NCBI RefSeq assembly: GCF_001905125.1
Contig: NZ_LWLE01000012.1
Span: 314,759-378,758, forward strand
Direction: 5' to 3'
Source of the DNA: Streptomyces sp. TSRI0281
Lineage (GTDB): Bacteria > Actinomycetota > Actinomycetes > Streptomycetales > Streptomycetaceae
Length of the DNA: 64,000 bases
Under the pieces are notes generated by a model. It did not search any database. It worked only from the letters and a program-made list of their open reading frames with translations, and was not told where the DNA came from. The position numbers and the translations under genes are program-made. How positions within the stretch are numbered: position 1 is the first letter of the stretch; each line of letters starts with the position of its first letter. This document shows positions 8,256 through 15,935 of this stretch, piece after piece.

Positions 8256-8534
8256 GTGGAACTCGACATGGCGGCCGACGAACTGAAGTCGGTCCTCAAT
8301 CGCCTGCGCCGCGCCCAGGGCCAGCTCAACGCGATCATCAGGATGATCGAGGAAGGGCGGGACTGCGAGGACGTCATCACGCAGATGGCGGCGGTCTCGC
8401 GGGCCCTGGACCGGGCCGGTTTCGCGATCATCGCCACCGGACTGCAGCACTGCATGGCGGACGGTGCCGCCGAGCCCGCCGACCGGGACCGGATGCGCGC
8501 CAGGCTGGAGAAGCTCTTCCTCTCGCTGGCCTGA
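8256..8534 (+). CDS. cstR: CstR-like persulfide-sensing repressor (CsoR/DUF156 family)
   Basis: 92 residues, a single all-helical CsoR/DUF156 domain (LNRLRRAQGQLNAIIRMIEE). Copper CsoR proteins use Cys, then His 25 residues later, then Cys four further on. Here the positions are Cys37, Gly62 and Cys66, so the copper-binding histidine is missing while both cysteines remain. This is the CstR pattern, where the two cysteines sense per- and polysulfides. GTG start at 8256, seven bases after GGAGG; an in-frame ATG at 8268 is the alternative. It probably represses itself, the divergent rhodanese gene and the 8566-10754 operon. Confidence 0.85.
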   Translation: MELDMAADELKSVLNRLRRAQGQLNAIIRMIEEGRDCEDVITQMAAVSRALDRAGFAIIATGLQHCMADGAAEPADRDRMRARLEKLFLSLA

Positions 8535-8565
8535 CGGCGCCTGCCGGGCCCCGGGCGGACGTGGG

Positions 8566-9333
8566 TCACACCAGGAACGCGTCGAGGATCATGGCGAGCG
8601 CGACGGCCAGGAGCACCGCACCGAACAGCCGTCGCAGGGTGTCCGTGGACACCTTCGCGGCCAGCCGTTTCCCGTCCCAGGCACCCAGCACCGCCGACGC
8701 CGTGAACGGCGCGATCACCGCCCAGTCCAGCGGGGTCGGTGTGGCGAGCCGGGTGACGAGCGCCGCTGCCGAGTTGACCGTGATGACCAGCAGGCTCGTC
8801 CCCACGGCCGCGGTCATCGGCAGGGCGAGGACGGTGACCAGGGCCGGCACCGCCAGGAATCCGCCGCCCACTCCCAGCAGCCCCGTCAGCGCACCGAGCC
8901 CCGCCCCCGCCCCGGCCGCCCTGCGGGCGGGCACGACGTCCGGGCCGCGCCCGTCCCCGGCGCCCGGCGGCGCCGGACGGGGCCGGAGCATCCGGACCGC
9001 GGCGAACGCCGCGAGCACGGCGAACGCCACGGTCAGCACCACCGCCGGAATCCGTGCCGACAGCGCGCCCGCGACGGCGGCCGGGACGACGCCCGCGGCG
9101 GCGAAGAGCCCACCCGTACGCCACCTGACCACGCCCTCCCGCGCATGGGCCAGCAGTCCGGTGAGCGAGGTCGCGATGACGATGAGCAGCCCGGCGGTGG
9201 TGGCCGCGGTGGGGGTGAAGCCGAGCAGATAGATCAGCGCGGGCACGGCGAGGACGCTGCCCCCGCCGCCCAGCCCGCCGAGTGCCAGGCCGACCACGGC
9301 CCCGGCCGCCAGCGCCAGGACCAGCGAGGTCAC
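8566..9333 (-). CDS. TauE/SafE family sulfite or organosulfonate exporter
   Basis: 255 residues, hydrophobic throughout with about eight membrane segments. Two glycine-rich repeats, GLGGGGSVLAVPAL near the N-terminus and GLLGVGGGFLAVPAL in the middle, are the TauE/SafE (DUF81) signature. Such proteins export sulfite or related anions; in cst operons they remove the sulfite formed by persulfide oxidation. The GTG at 9333 overlaps the stop of the persulfide dioxygenase gene (GTGA), so the two are co-translated. The gene converges on cstR with 31 bases between the stops. Confidence 0.88.
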   Translation of the reverse strand: MTSLVLALAAGAVVGLALGGLGGGGSVLAVPALIYLLGFTPTAATTAGLLIVIATSLTGLLAHAREGVVRWRTGGLFAAAGVVPAAVAGALSARIPAVVLTVAFAVLAAFAAVRMLRPRPAPPGAGDGRGPDVVPARRAAGAGAGLGALTGLLGVGGGFLAVPALVTVLALPMTAAVGTSLLVITVNSAAALVTRLATPTPLDWAVIAPFTASAVLGAWDGKRLAAKVSTDTLRRLFGAVLLAVALAMILDAFLV

Positions 9334-10754
9334 GCGGTCGTGCCCGGCACCCGGGAACCGGACGCCGGTCCGCCTGCCGCGCCGGGGCGCTCGGCCACGA
9401 CGACCGTCAGTCCCGCCTCGTCCGCCGCTCCGAAGCCGTCGTCGACCGCCACCACCTCGCGCCCCGCCGCGTCCAGCAGTGACGCGGCGATCGCCGCCCG
9501 CATGCCGCCCGCGCAGTGCACCCACACCACGCCCGGCGGCACCTCGGCCAGCCGGCCGGGCAGCTCGTGCACGGGGATGTGCGCCGAGCCGGCGATCGCG
9601 CCGCCGTCGCGCTCCGAGGCCCGCCGTACATCGAGTACCACCGGGTCCTCGCCGCGGCGCCGGGCGGCGGCCAGCCCCGCGAAGTCCGACCGCGCGAAGG
9701 AGCGCAGCTCGTCGGCTGTCCGGACCCAGGAATCCGGGGCGCCGGTGGCCGCGGCGGCCGGCCGGTCGATGCCGACCCGTGCCAGCTCGCGCTGAGCGGC
9801 CGCGATCTCCTCGGCGGTGGACGCCAGCAGGGTGACCGGCCTGCCCCACGGGATGAGCCAGGCCAGATAGGTGGCGGGCTGTCCGGCACCCTCGAAGTTG
9901 AACGACCCGGCGACATGCCCCTCGGCGAACGCGACGCGGCCGCGCAGGTCCACCACCCACTCGCCCGCGGCGAGCCGCCGTGCTATCTGCTCGGCGTCCG
10001 CCGGGGCGGGCGGGGTCAGATCGATGGGGGAGGGGCCCGCGGCATTGGCCGGGCCCATGTGCGCGTAGTACGCGGGAACGTCGTCGAGACCGGCGAGCAG
10101 CTCCGCGACGAAGGTGTCCACGTCCTTGACCAGCGCCTCGTTCCGGCCGCGCTCGGCACCGATCGTCGTCGCGGTGCCCTCGCCCGGCGTGGTGGAGCAG
10201 AAGCTGCCGAAGCCGTGCGTGGGCAGCACGGCGACCTCGTCGTCCAGGGCATCGGCCAGCCGGTGCGCCGAGGCGTGCTGGGCGCGGGCCAGCCGTTCGG
10301 TCAGCCGGGGCTCGACCAGATCGGGGCGGCCCACGCCGCCGATCAGCAGCGAGCCACCGGTGAACGCGGCAACGGCACGGCCGTGCTCCCGGAGGACGTA
10401 CGAGGTGTGGTGCGGGGTGTGTCCCGGAGTGGCCATCGCGCGCAGCGTGATTCCGTCGTCGACCTCGACGGTGTCTCCGTCGGCGACCGGCGTACGGGCG
10501 AAGGAGACCTGCGCGGCGGCGGGCACCAGATAGCGGGCGCCCGTGATCCGCGCCAGTTCGAGGCCGCCGGACACGTAGTCGTTGTGCAGATGCGTCTCCA
10601 CCACCAGGGCGATGCGCACCCCGCGAGCGGCGGCCGCGGCGATGATCCGGTCGATGTCACGCGGCGGATCCACCACCGCGGCGGCCCGTTCGCCGCCCGC
10701 GAGATAGCTGCGGTTGCCCAGGCCGGCGGTGTCCATGGTGTCGATGAAGAACAC
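9330..10754 (-). CDS. Persulfide dioxygenase-rhodanese fusion (CstB-like)
   Basis: 474 residues. Residues 1-~240 are a metallo-beta-lactamase domain with the motif THLHND (His55, His57, Asp59), PGHTPHH (~110) and PTHGFGSFC. This is the persulfide dioxygenase subgroup, which oxidises glutathione-like or low-molecular-weight persulfides to sulfite. Two rhodanese domains follow: the first (~255-345) lacks the catalytic cysteine, the second carries CAGGMR with Cys414. GTG start at 10754 preceded by GGAAGGAG. It lies behind two CstR-type operators and is coupled to the TauE exporter, which would export the sulfite produced. Confidence 0.9.
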   Translation of the reverse strand: MFFIDTMDTAGLGNRSYLAGGERAAAVVDPPRDIDRIIAAAAARGVRIALVVETHLHNDYVSGGLELARITGARYLVPAAAQVSFARTPVADGDTVEVDDGITLRAMATPGHTPHHTSYVLREHGRAVAAFTGGSLLIGGVGRPDLVEPRLTERLARAQHASAHRLADALDDEVAVLPTHGFGSFCSTTPGEGTATTIGAERGRNEALVKDVDTFVAELLAGLDDVPAYYAHMGPANAAGPSPIDLTPPAPADAEQIARRLAAGEWVVDLRGRVAFAEGHVAGSFNFEGAGQPATYLAWLIPWGRPVTLLASTAEEIAAAQRELARVGIDRPAAAATGAPDSWVRTADELRSFARSDFAGLAAARRRGEDPVVLDVRRASERDGGAIAGSAHIPVHELPGRLAEVPPGVVWVHCAGGMRAAIAASLLDAAGREVVAVDDGFGAADEAGLTVVVAERPGAAGGPASGSRVPGTTA

Positions 10755-10774
10755 GACACGCTCCTTCCGATTGC

Positions 10775-10790
10775 TTACCCCAGGGGGTAT
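10775..10790. promoter_or_regulatory. CstR-type operator, promoter-proximal copy
   Basis: Reads TTACCCC-AG-GGGGTAT: the right arm is identical to the operator at 8226-8241 and the left arm differs by one base. It begins 21 bases upstream of the persulfide dioxygenase start codon. Confidence 0.8.
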
Positions 10791-10811
10791 ATCTTCAGTA
10801 GCCTAACAGTA

Positions 10812-10827
10812 ATACCCCGGGGGGTAT
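10812..10827. promoter_or_regulatory. CstR-type operator, distal copy
   Basis: A perfect ATACCCC-GG-GGGGTAT repeat, 37 bases from the proximal copy. It lies in the gap shared with the divergent PIG-L gene (start 10888), so a bound repressor could affect both directions. Confidence 0.82.
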
Positions 10828-10887
10828 ATTTCGGCCCGGGTGTGCCGACTCGGCGCGGACTCCACGGCGCGCGGATAGCCTGCGTGC

Positions 10888-11622
10888 ATGACACAGCGAC
10901 AACTCGAACCCATGCCCGTCGACTGGCAGCGTGCCCTGGCCGTCGCGGCCCATCCCGATGACCTGGAGTACGGATCCGCCGCCGCTGTGGCGGGCTGGAC
11001 CGACGGTGGCCGCGAGGTCGCCTATCTGCTGGCCAGCCGTGGCGAAGCGGGCATCGACACGCTTTCCCCCGAGGAGTGCGCGCCGCTGCGGGAGCGGGAG
11101 CAGCGGGCGAGCGCCGCGGTGGTCGGGGTGCGTACGGTGGAGTTCCTGGATCACCGGGACGGTGTGATCGAGTACGGGCTCCGGTTGCGGCGTGAGATCG
11201 CCGCCGCCATTCGCCGCCACCGGCCGGAACTGATCATCACTCTCAACCACCGGGACACCTGGAGCGGGGTCGCCTGGAACACGCCCGACCACCGGGCGGT
11301 CGGCCGGGCTGCGCTGGACGCGGTCGCCGACGCGGGAAACCGGTGGATCTTCCCCGAACTCGTCGAGGAGGGGCTCCAGCCGTGGAACGGGGTGCGCTGG
11401 GTCGCCGTCTCGGGCAGTGACCGGCCCACCCATGCGGCGGACGCGACACAGGGCTTCGAACGCTCGGTCCGGTCGCTCCTGGCGCACCGTACGTACATCG
11501 AGGCGCTGACGCGGGAGGACCCGGAGGCGTACTGCCGGACCCTGCTGGAGGGTGCGGTGCAATCCGAGGCCGAACGGTTCGGCGGCACTCCCGCCGTCAC
11601 CTTCGAGGTCTTCACACGCTGA
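10888..11622 (+). CDS. PIG-L (LmbE-like) family deacetylase
   Basis: 244 residues. The zinc motif AHPDD (His22, Asp24, Asp25) and the downstream NTPDHRAVGRA, which supplies another ligand histidine, define the PIG-L/LmbE N-deacetylase family. Members deacetylate N-acetylglucosamine conjugates such as mycothiol and bacillithiol precursors, or antibiotic intermediates. It is shorter than typical mycothiol MshB (~290 residues) and lacks the MshB start pattern, so I do not assign it to mycothiol synthesis. It is divergent from the persulfide dioxygenase, and one CstR-type operator is 61 bases upstream of its ATG. A role in thiol or sulfur chemistry is an inference from that position. Confidence 0.85.
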   Translation: MTQRQLEPMPVDWQRALAVAAHPDDLEYGSAAAVAGWTDGGREVAYLLASRGEAGIDTLSPEECAPLREREQRASAAVVGVRTVEFLDHRDGVIEYGLRLRREIAAAIRRHRPELIITLNHRDTWSGVAWNTPDHRAVGRAALDAVADAGNRWIFPELVEEGLQPWNGVRWVAVSGSDRPTHAADATQGFERSVRSLLAHRTYIEALTREDPEAYCRTLLEGAVQSEAERFGGTPAVTFEVFTR

Positions 11623-11663
11623 GTGGCCGTGATGCCCCGTGGTGCGCCGACTGTGCTCAGCGC

Positions 11664-11708
11664 GCGCGGCGGGGCGGTGCGCGGCGGGGCGGCGCGCGGC
11701 GGGGCGGC
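11664..11708. repeat. Three tandem copies of a 15-bp GC repeat
   Basis: The unit GCGCGGCGGGGCGGY occurs three times head to tail between the PIG-L gene and the XRE regulator. Copies 2 and 3 are identical; copy 1 differs at the last base. No coding potential seen. Confidence 0.9.
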
Positions 11709-11743
11709 GCCCGCAGGCGCCGGTGGGTCGTCGGCCTACCCGA

Positions 11744-11772
11744 TTGACAAACCTCCTTGCTGATTCTGCAAT
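11744..11772 (+). promoter_or_regulatory. Sigma-70-like promoter for a possibly leaderless transcript
   Basis: TTGACA at 11744-11749, a 17-base spacer, then TGCAAT at 11767-11772. The ATG of the XRE-cupin gene begins six bases later at 11779, where transcription would start. There is no Shine-Dalgarno-like sequence before that ATG. Confidence 0.5.
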
Positions 11773-11778
11773 GGGCAC

Positions 11779-12378
11779 ATGAAGGAACACGACCGGGACG
11801 ACCCGGAACTGAACACCGTGCTCACCGGTGTCGGACCCCGACTGCGCAGGCTGCGCACCGACCGGGGCGTCACGCTCGCCGCTCTCTCCGCCGCCACCGG
11901 AATCTCCGTGTCCACCCTTTCCCGGCTGGAGTCCGGCGGGCGGCGCCCCAGTCTGGAACTGCTGCTCCCGATCGCCCGCGCCCATGAGGTCCCCCTCGAC
12001 GACCTCGTCGGCGCGCCGCCCGTCGGGGACCCGAGGGTCAGGGCCAAGCCGATCGTGTACGGCGGGAAGACCGCGCTTCCCCTGACCGGACGGCCGGGCG
12101 GCCTCCAGGCGTACAAGGTGGTGCACGAGTCCGCCTGCCAGGAGGTGCCGGAGCGGCGTACGCACGAGGGGTACGAGTGGCTGTACGTGCTCTCCGGGGA
12201 GCTGCGGCTGCTGCTGGCCGAGCACGACCTGGTGCTGGCTCCGGGGGAGGCCGCCGAGTTCGACACCCGGCTGCCCCACTGGTTCGGTCCGGCCGGTGAC
12301 GAACCGGTGGAATACCTCAGCCTGTTCGGGCCGCAGGGGGAGCGCATGCACGTCAGGGCCAAGCCGAAGCGGGCGTGA
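11779..12378 (+). CDS. XRE-family regulator with C-terminal cupin sensor
   Basis: 199 residues. Residues ~18-75 are a helix-turn-helix of the Cro/CI type (LRRLRTDRGVTLAALSAATG, ending SRLESGGRRPSLELLLPIA). Residues ~110-185 are a cupin barrel with the THEGYEWLYVLSGE pattern, probably a small-molecule or metal sensor. This HTH-cupin architecture is common among actinobacterial repressors of nearby transport or amino-acid genes. It is transcribed alone here, and its promoter suggests a leaderless mRNA. Target and ligand unknown. Confidence 0.88.
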   Translation: MKEHDRDDPELNTVLTGVGPRLRRLRTDRGVTLAALSAATGISVSTLSRLESGGRRPSLELLLPIARAHEVPLDDLVGAPPVGDPRVRAKPIVYGGKTALPLTGRPGGLQAYKVVHESACQEVPERRTHEGYEWLYVLSGELRLLLAEHDLVLAPGEAAEFDTRLPHWFGPAGDEPVEYLSLFGPQGERMHVRAKPKRA

Positions 12379-12422
12379 GGGGGCCGGTGCGCCGGACGGG
12401 CCGCAGCTGTTCCCAGATCGGC

Positions 12423-12434
12423 AAGCGACCGCTT
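12423..12434. promoter_or_regulatory. AAGCG-N2-CGCTT inverted repeat ahead of the acyl-CoA dehydrogenase operon
   Basis: Arms AAGCG (12423-12427) and CGCTT (12430-12434) around AC, 49 bases upstream of the oxidoreductase ATG. The shape resembles TetR-family operators that control acyl-CoA dehydrogenase genes in actinobacteria. No adjacent regulator was found. Confidence 0.5.
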
Positions 12435-12483
12435 AGTATGCGCCGGAGCAGTGGTAATGCCGACAGTGTTGTGGAGGCCCCTC

Positions 12484-13452
12484 ATGCAGGCATGGCGAGT
12501 GCACCGGAACGGCGAGCCGAGCGAGGTGATGGAGCTTCAGGAGACGGACCGGCCCACACCCGGAGACGGCCGGACACTGATCGAGGTACGCGCGGCGAAC
12601 ATCAACTTCCCCGACGCGCTCCTCTGCCGAGGCCAGTACCAGGTCCGTCCGCCACTGCCCTTCACCCCCGGCGTGGAGATCTGCGGCGAGACCGAGGACG
12701 GGCGCAGGGTGCTCGCCACCCCCGCGCTCCCGCACGGTGGCTTCGCCGAGTACGTCGTCGCCGACGAAGCGGCCCTGCTGCCCGCCCCCGACTCCCTGGA
12801 CGACGCCGAGGCGGCCGCCCTGCACATCGGCTACCAGACCGGCTGGTTCGGGCTGCACCGGCGGGCGCACCTCCGGGCCGGCGAGACCCTTCTCGTGCAC
12901 GCGGCAGCGGGCGGTGTCGGCAGCGCCGCCGTCCAGCTCGGCAAGGCGGCGGGTGCCACCGTCATCGGCGTCGTCGGCGGGCCGGAGAAGGCCGGGATCG
13001 CCCGGACGCTGGGGTGCGACCTGGTCATCGACCGGCGGAGCGAGGACATCGTCGCGAAGGTCAAGGAAGCGACCGGCGGGCGCGGCGCCGATGTCGTCTA
13101 CGACCCGGTCGGCGGCGACGCCTACGCCAAGTCCGTGAAGTGCGTCGCCTTCGAGGGACGTGTCGTCGTGGTCGGCTTCGCGAGCGGCGTCATCCCCGCC
13201 CCGGCGCTCAACCACGCCCTCGTCAAGAACTACTCGATCGCCGGACTCCACTGGGGTCTGTACAACACCAAGGACCCCGCCGCGGTCCGCTCCTGCCACG
13301 ACGAACTGACCGCGCTCGCCGCCCGGGGAGTCATCAAGCCGCTGATCAGCGAGCGTGTCGCGATGGCCGGCGCGGCGGATGCCGTGCAGCGTGTCGCCGA
13401 CGGCACGAGCACCGGCCGCATCGTCGTCCTGCCGACGGGAGCCGCCCGATGA
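12484..13452 (+). CDS. NADPH:quinone oxidoreductase-like protein (zinc-free MDR family)
   Basis: 322 residues. An N-terminal GroES-like domain (AANINFPDALLCRGQYQ) is followed by a Rossmann fold with HAAAGGVGSAAVQLGKAAGA (~140-160), the NADPH site of the quinone oxidoreductase/enoyl reductase branch of medium-chain dehydrogenases. The zinc-binding cysteines of alcohol dehydrogenases are absent. ATG at 12484. The stop overlaps the following acyl-CoA dehydrogenase start (ATGA). Given its two acyl-CoA dehydrogenase partners, it may reduce a 2-enoyl-CoA or handle quinones in an acyl-CoA pathway; the exact reaction is uncertain. Confidence 0.85.
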   Translation: MQAWRVHRNGEPSEVMELQETDRPTPGDGRTLIEVRAANINFPDALLCRGQYQVRPPLPFTPGVEICGETEDGRRVLATPALPHGGFAEYVVADEAALLPAPDSLDDAEAAALHIGYQTGWFGLHRRAHLRAGETLLVHAAAGGVGSAAVQLGKAAGATVIGVVGGPEKAGIARTLGCDLVIDRRSEDIVAKVKEATGGRGADVVYDPVGGDAYAKSVKCVAFEGRVVVVGFASGVIPAPALNHALVKNYSIAGLHWGLYNTKDPAAVRSCHDELTALAARGVIKPLISERVAMAGAADAVQRVADGTSTGRIVVLPTGAAR

Positions 13453-14639
13453 CCGCCTCCATCGACGCGGCCGACGTCCGCCGCCGCACGGGCGAACTGC
13501 TCGCCGCGCACCCACCGGCCACCACGGACCGCACCGACTTCCTGAAGGCCCGCTTCGACGCGGGTCTCGCCTGGGTCCACTACCCGGCCGGACTCGGCGG
13601 GCTCGACGCACCGCGTTCCCTGCAGCCCGTCATCGACGCCGAACTCGCCGCGGCCGGGGCCCCGGACAACGACCCGCGCCGCATCGGCATCGGTCTCGGC
13701 ATGGCGGCCCCCACCGTCCTCGGCTTCGGCACCGACGAGCAGAAGCAGCGCTTCCTGCGGCCCCTGTGGGTCGGCGAGGAGGTGTGGTGCCAGCTGTTCA
13801 GCGAGCCGGGCGCCGGTTCCGACCTGGCGGCCCTCGGCACCCGGGCCGTCCGCGACGGCGAGGACTGGGTCGTCGACGGGCAGAAGGTCTGGACCTCCAG
13901 CGCCCATGTGGCCCGCTGGGCGATCCTGATCGCCCGCACCGACCCCGATCTGCCCAAGCACCGCGGCATCAGCTACTTCATCTGCGACATGACCGACCCC
14001 GGTGTCGAGGTGCGCCCGCTGCGCCAGATCACCGGCGAGGCGGAGTTCAACGAGGTCTTCCTCACCGGCGTACGCATCCCGGACAGCAGGCGGCTCGGCC
14101 CGGTCGGCGAGGGCTGGAAGGTCGCCCGGACCACCCTGATGAACGAGCGCGTCTCGATCGGCGGGGCGCGTATCCCGCGCGAGGGCGGCATGATCGGCCC
14201 GGTCTCGCGGACCTGGCGCGAACGCCCCGAGCTGCGCACCCATGATCTGCACCAGCGGCTGCTGACCCTGTGGGTGGAGGCCGAGGTCGCCAGGCTCACC
14301 GGCGAGAGGCTGCGGCAGCAGCTCGTCGCCGGGCACCCCGGCCCCGAGGGGTCGGGCATGAAGCTCGCCTTCGCCCGCCTCAACCAGGAGATCAGCGGCC
14401 TGGAGGTCGAACTCCTCGGCGACGGGGGCCTCCTGTACGGCGACTGGACCATGCGCCGCCCGGAACTGGTCGACTTCACCGGACGCGACGCCGGATACCG
14501 CTACCTGCGCTCCAAGGGCAATTCCATCGAGGGCGGCACGAGCGAGGTACTGCTGAACATCGTCGCCGAGCGCGTCCTCGGGCTGCCCGTCGAGCCGCGC
14601 AACGACAAGGACGTCGCCTGGAAGGACCTCTCCCGATGA
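13449..14639 (+). CDS. Acyl-CoA dehydrogenase (large, full-length)
   Basis: 396 residues of the flavin acyl-CoA dehydrogenase fold: the FAD/substrate motif QLFSEPGAGSDLA (~117-129), the middle-domain VDGQKVWTSSAH, and a C-terminal SIEGGTSEVLLNIVAERVLG. It has the pattern of the actinobacterial family whose members oxidise branched or steroid-side-chain-like acyl-CoAs. Its start overlaps the upstream oxidoreductase stop and its stop overlaps the next acyl-CoA dehydrogenase (both ATGA). Two adjacent acyl-CoA dehydrogenases often make a heteromeric enzyme, as in FadE pairs. The substrate cannot be set from sequence. Confidence 0.9.
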   Translation: MTASIDAADVRRRTGELLAAHPPATTDRTDFLKARFDAGLAWVHYPAGLGGLDAPRSLQPVIDAELAAAGAPDNDPRRIGIGLGMAAPTVLGFGTDEQKQRFLRPLWVGEEVWCQLFSEPGAGSDLAALGTRAVRDGEDWVVDGQKVWTSSAHVARWAILIARTDPDLPKHRGISYFICDMTDPGVEVRPLRQITGEAEFNEVFLTGVRIPDSRRLGPVGEGWKVARTTLMNERVSIGGARIPREGGMIGPVSRTWRERPELRTHDLHQRLLTLWVEAEVARLTGERLRQQLVAGHPGPEGSGMKLAFARLNQEISGLEVELLGDGGLLYGDWTMRRPELVDFTGRDAGYRYLRSKGNSIEGGTSEVLLNIVAERVLGLPVEPRNDKDVAWKDLSR

Positions 14640-15769
14640 CCGCGCTCCACCAGCCCGCCGCGACCCCCGGCCTCCTCTACTCGGAGACCGAGGAGGACCT
14701 GCGGTCCGCCGTGCGCTCCCTGCTCGCCGACCGGGCCGACGCGCCGACGGTGCTCGCCCGCGCGGAGTCCGACACGCCGTACGACCCGCGGTTGTGGGAG
14801 GCGCTCGCCGCCGGTATCGGCGCCGCCGGACTCCTCGTACCGGAGAAGCTCGGGGGACAGGGCGCCTCCCACCGGGAGGCCGCCGTGGTCCTGGAGGAGA
14901 TCGGGCGCAGCGTCGCGCCGACGCCGTACCTGACGAGCGCGGTCGTGGCGACCGCGACGCTGCTCGCGCTGGGGACCGAGGACGGCCCGGTCGCGGAACT
15001 GCTCGCCGGCCTCGCCTCCGGCCGCAGGGTCGCCGCCCTCGCCGTGCCGTTCGCCACCCCGCCCGCCGGTACGCCCGGCGCGACGGTGGCCGCGGCGGAC
15101 GGCGTACTCGACGGGACGGTGACCGCGGTGGCCGACGCGGCCACCGCCGACGTGCTGCTGGTGCCCACCCCCGAGGGCCTGTACGCGGTCGAGGCCGCCG
15201 CGGGCGGGGTCACCGTGGAACCGCTCATCCCGCTCGACCTGACCCGTCCGCTCGCGGCCGTCACCCTGACCGGCGCCACCGGGACCCTGCTCGCCACTGC
15301 GGGAGCGGCGGCCGACGCCGTACGGAGAGGGCTGCTCGCCGGTGCCGGACTGCTCGCCTCCGAACAGCTCGGGCTTGCCGAGTGGTGCCTGACGGAGACC
15401 GTCCGGTACACCCGTGAACGGCACCAGTTCAACCGGCCGGTGGGCTCCTTCCAGTCGCTCAAGCACCGGATGGCCCAGCTCTGGCTGGAGGTCGTCTCGG
15501 CCCGCGCCGCCGCCCGCAACGCCGCCGACGCCCTCGCCACCGGCAGCCCCGACGTCCCGCTCGCGGTCGCCCTGGCCCAGGCGTACTGCTCGAAGGTCGC
15601 GGTCCGTGCGGCCGAGGAGTGCGTGCAGCTGCACGGCGGGATCGGGATGACCTGGGAACACCCCGCGCATCTCTATCTGAAGCGGGCCAAGGCCGACTCG
15701 ATCGCGTACGGCACGGCGGGAAGCCATCGCGCGGCCGTCGCCGAGCTGGTCGAACTCCCGGCGCCGTAG
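14636..15769 (+). CDS. Acyl-CoA dehydrogenase, second subunit-like
   Basis: 377 residues. The C-terminal half keeps acyl-CoA dehydrogenase motifs (YTRERHQFNRPVGSFQSLKH and CVQLHGGIGMTWEHPAHLYL). The middle domain is divergent and lacks a good FAD-contact SEP-type motif. This asymmetry is known from heterodimeric FadE enzymes, where one chain carries FAD binding and the other contributes the base, so it probably pairs with the product of the preceding gene. Translation is coupled by ATGA at 14636. It is the last gene of the operon and is followed by a strong hairpin. Confidence 0.87.
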   Translation: MTALHQPAATPGLLYSETEEDLRSAVRSLLADRADAPTVLARAESDTPYDPRLWEALAAGIGAAGLLVPEKLGGQGASHREAAVVLEEIGRSVAPTPYLTSAVVATATLLALGTEDGPVAELLAGLASGRRVAALAVPFATPPAGTPGATVAAADGVLDGTVTAVADAATADVLLVPTPEGLYAVEAAAGGVTVEPLIPLDLTRPLAAVTLTGATGTLLATAGAAADAVRRGLLAGAGLLASEQLGLAEWCLTETVRYTRERHQFNRPVGSFQSLKHRMAQLWLEVVSARAAARNAADALATGSPDVPLAVALAQAYCSKVAVRAAEECVQLHGGIGMTWEHPAHLYLKRAKADSIAYGTAGSHRAAVAELVELPAP

Positions 15770-15790
15770 GGCCCTTTCCTCGGATCCGTC

Positions 15791-15819
15791 AGCGGGGGTA
15801 CGCGTCGCGTACCCCCGCT
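15791..15819. terminator. Terminator hairpin after the acyl-CoA dehydrogenase operon
   Basis: The 14-base arms at 15791-15804 and 15806-15819 are exact reverse complements around one base; in practice a shorter stem with a wider loop forms. It starts 21 bases after the stop codon at 15769. Confidence 0.8.
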
Positions 15820-15884
15820 TCGCCCTGCCCGGCGGAGACGGACGGCTGTGGGCGGGGTGGGCGCGGCCCTTTACGTGCTGTTTA

Positions 15885-15903
15885 ATTGCGATCGTTTCGC
15901 AAT
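15885..15903. promoter_or_regulatory. Nur-like box (nickel-responsive Fur-family operator)
   Basis: Reads TTGCGA-N5-TCGCAA inside a 19-base inverted repeat. It fits the published Streptomyces Nur consensus tTGCaa-N5-ttGCAA at all conserved positions. It lies 33 bases ahead of the ATG of the nickel-type binding protein, in the right place to block its promoter. Confidence 0.75.
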
Positions 15904-15935
15904 AACATTCGATCTTCATTAGGGATGTGCAGAGT

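Noticed and set aside
8256..8534. CsoR copper repressor
   Set aside because: The copper-ligand His position is Gly62 and the neighbours are sulfur enzymes, so CstR is the better call.
10888..11622. Mycothiol deacetylase MshB
   Set aside because: Too short and lacks the MshB N-terminal pattern; only the PIG-L family assignment is supported.
11664..11708. CRISPR-like repeat
   Set aside because: Units are 15 bases, directly adjacent with no spacers, and low-complexity GC.
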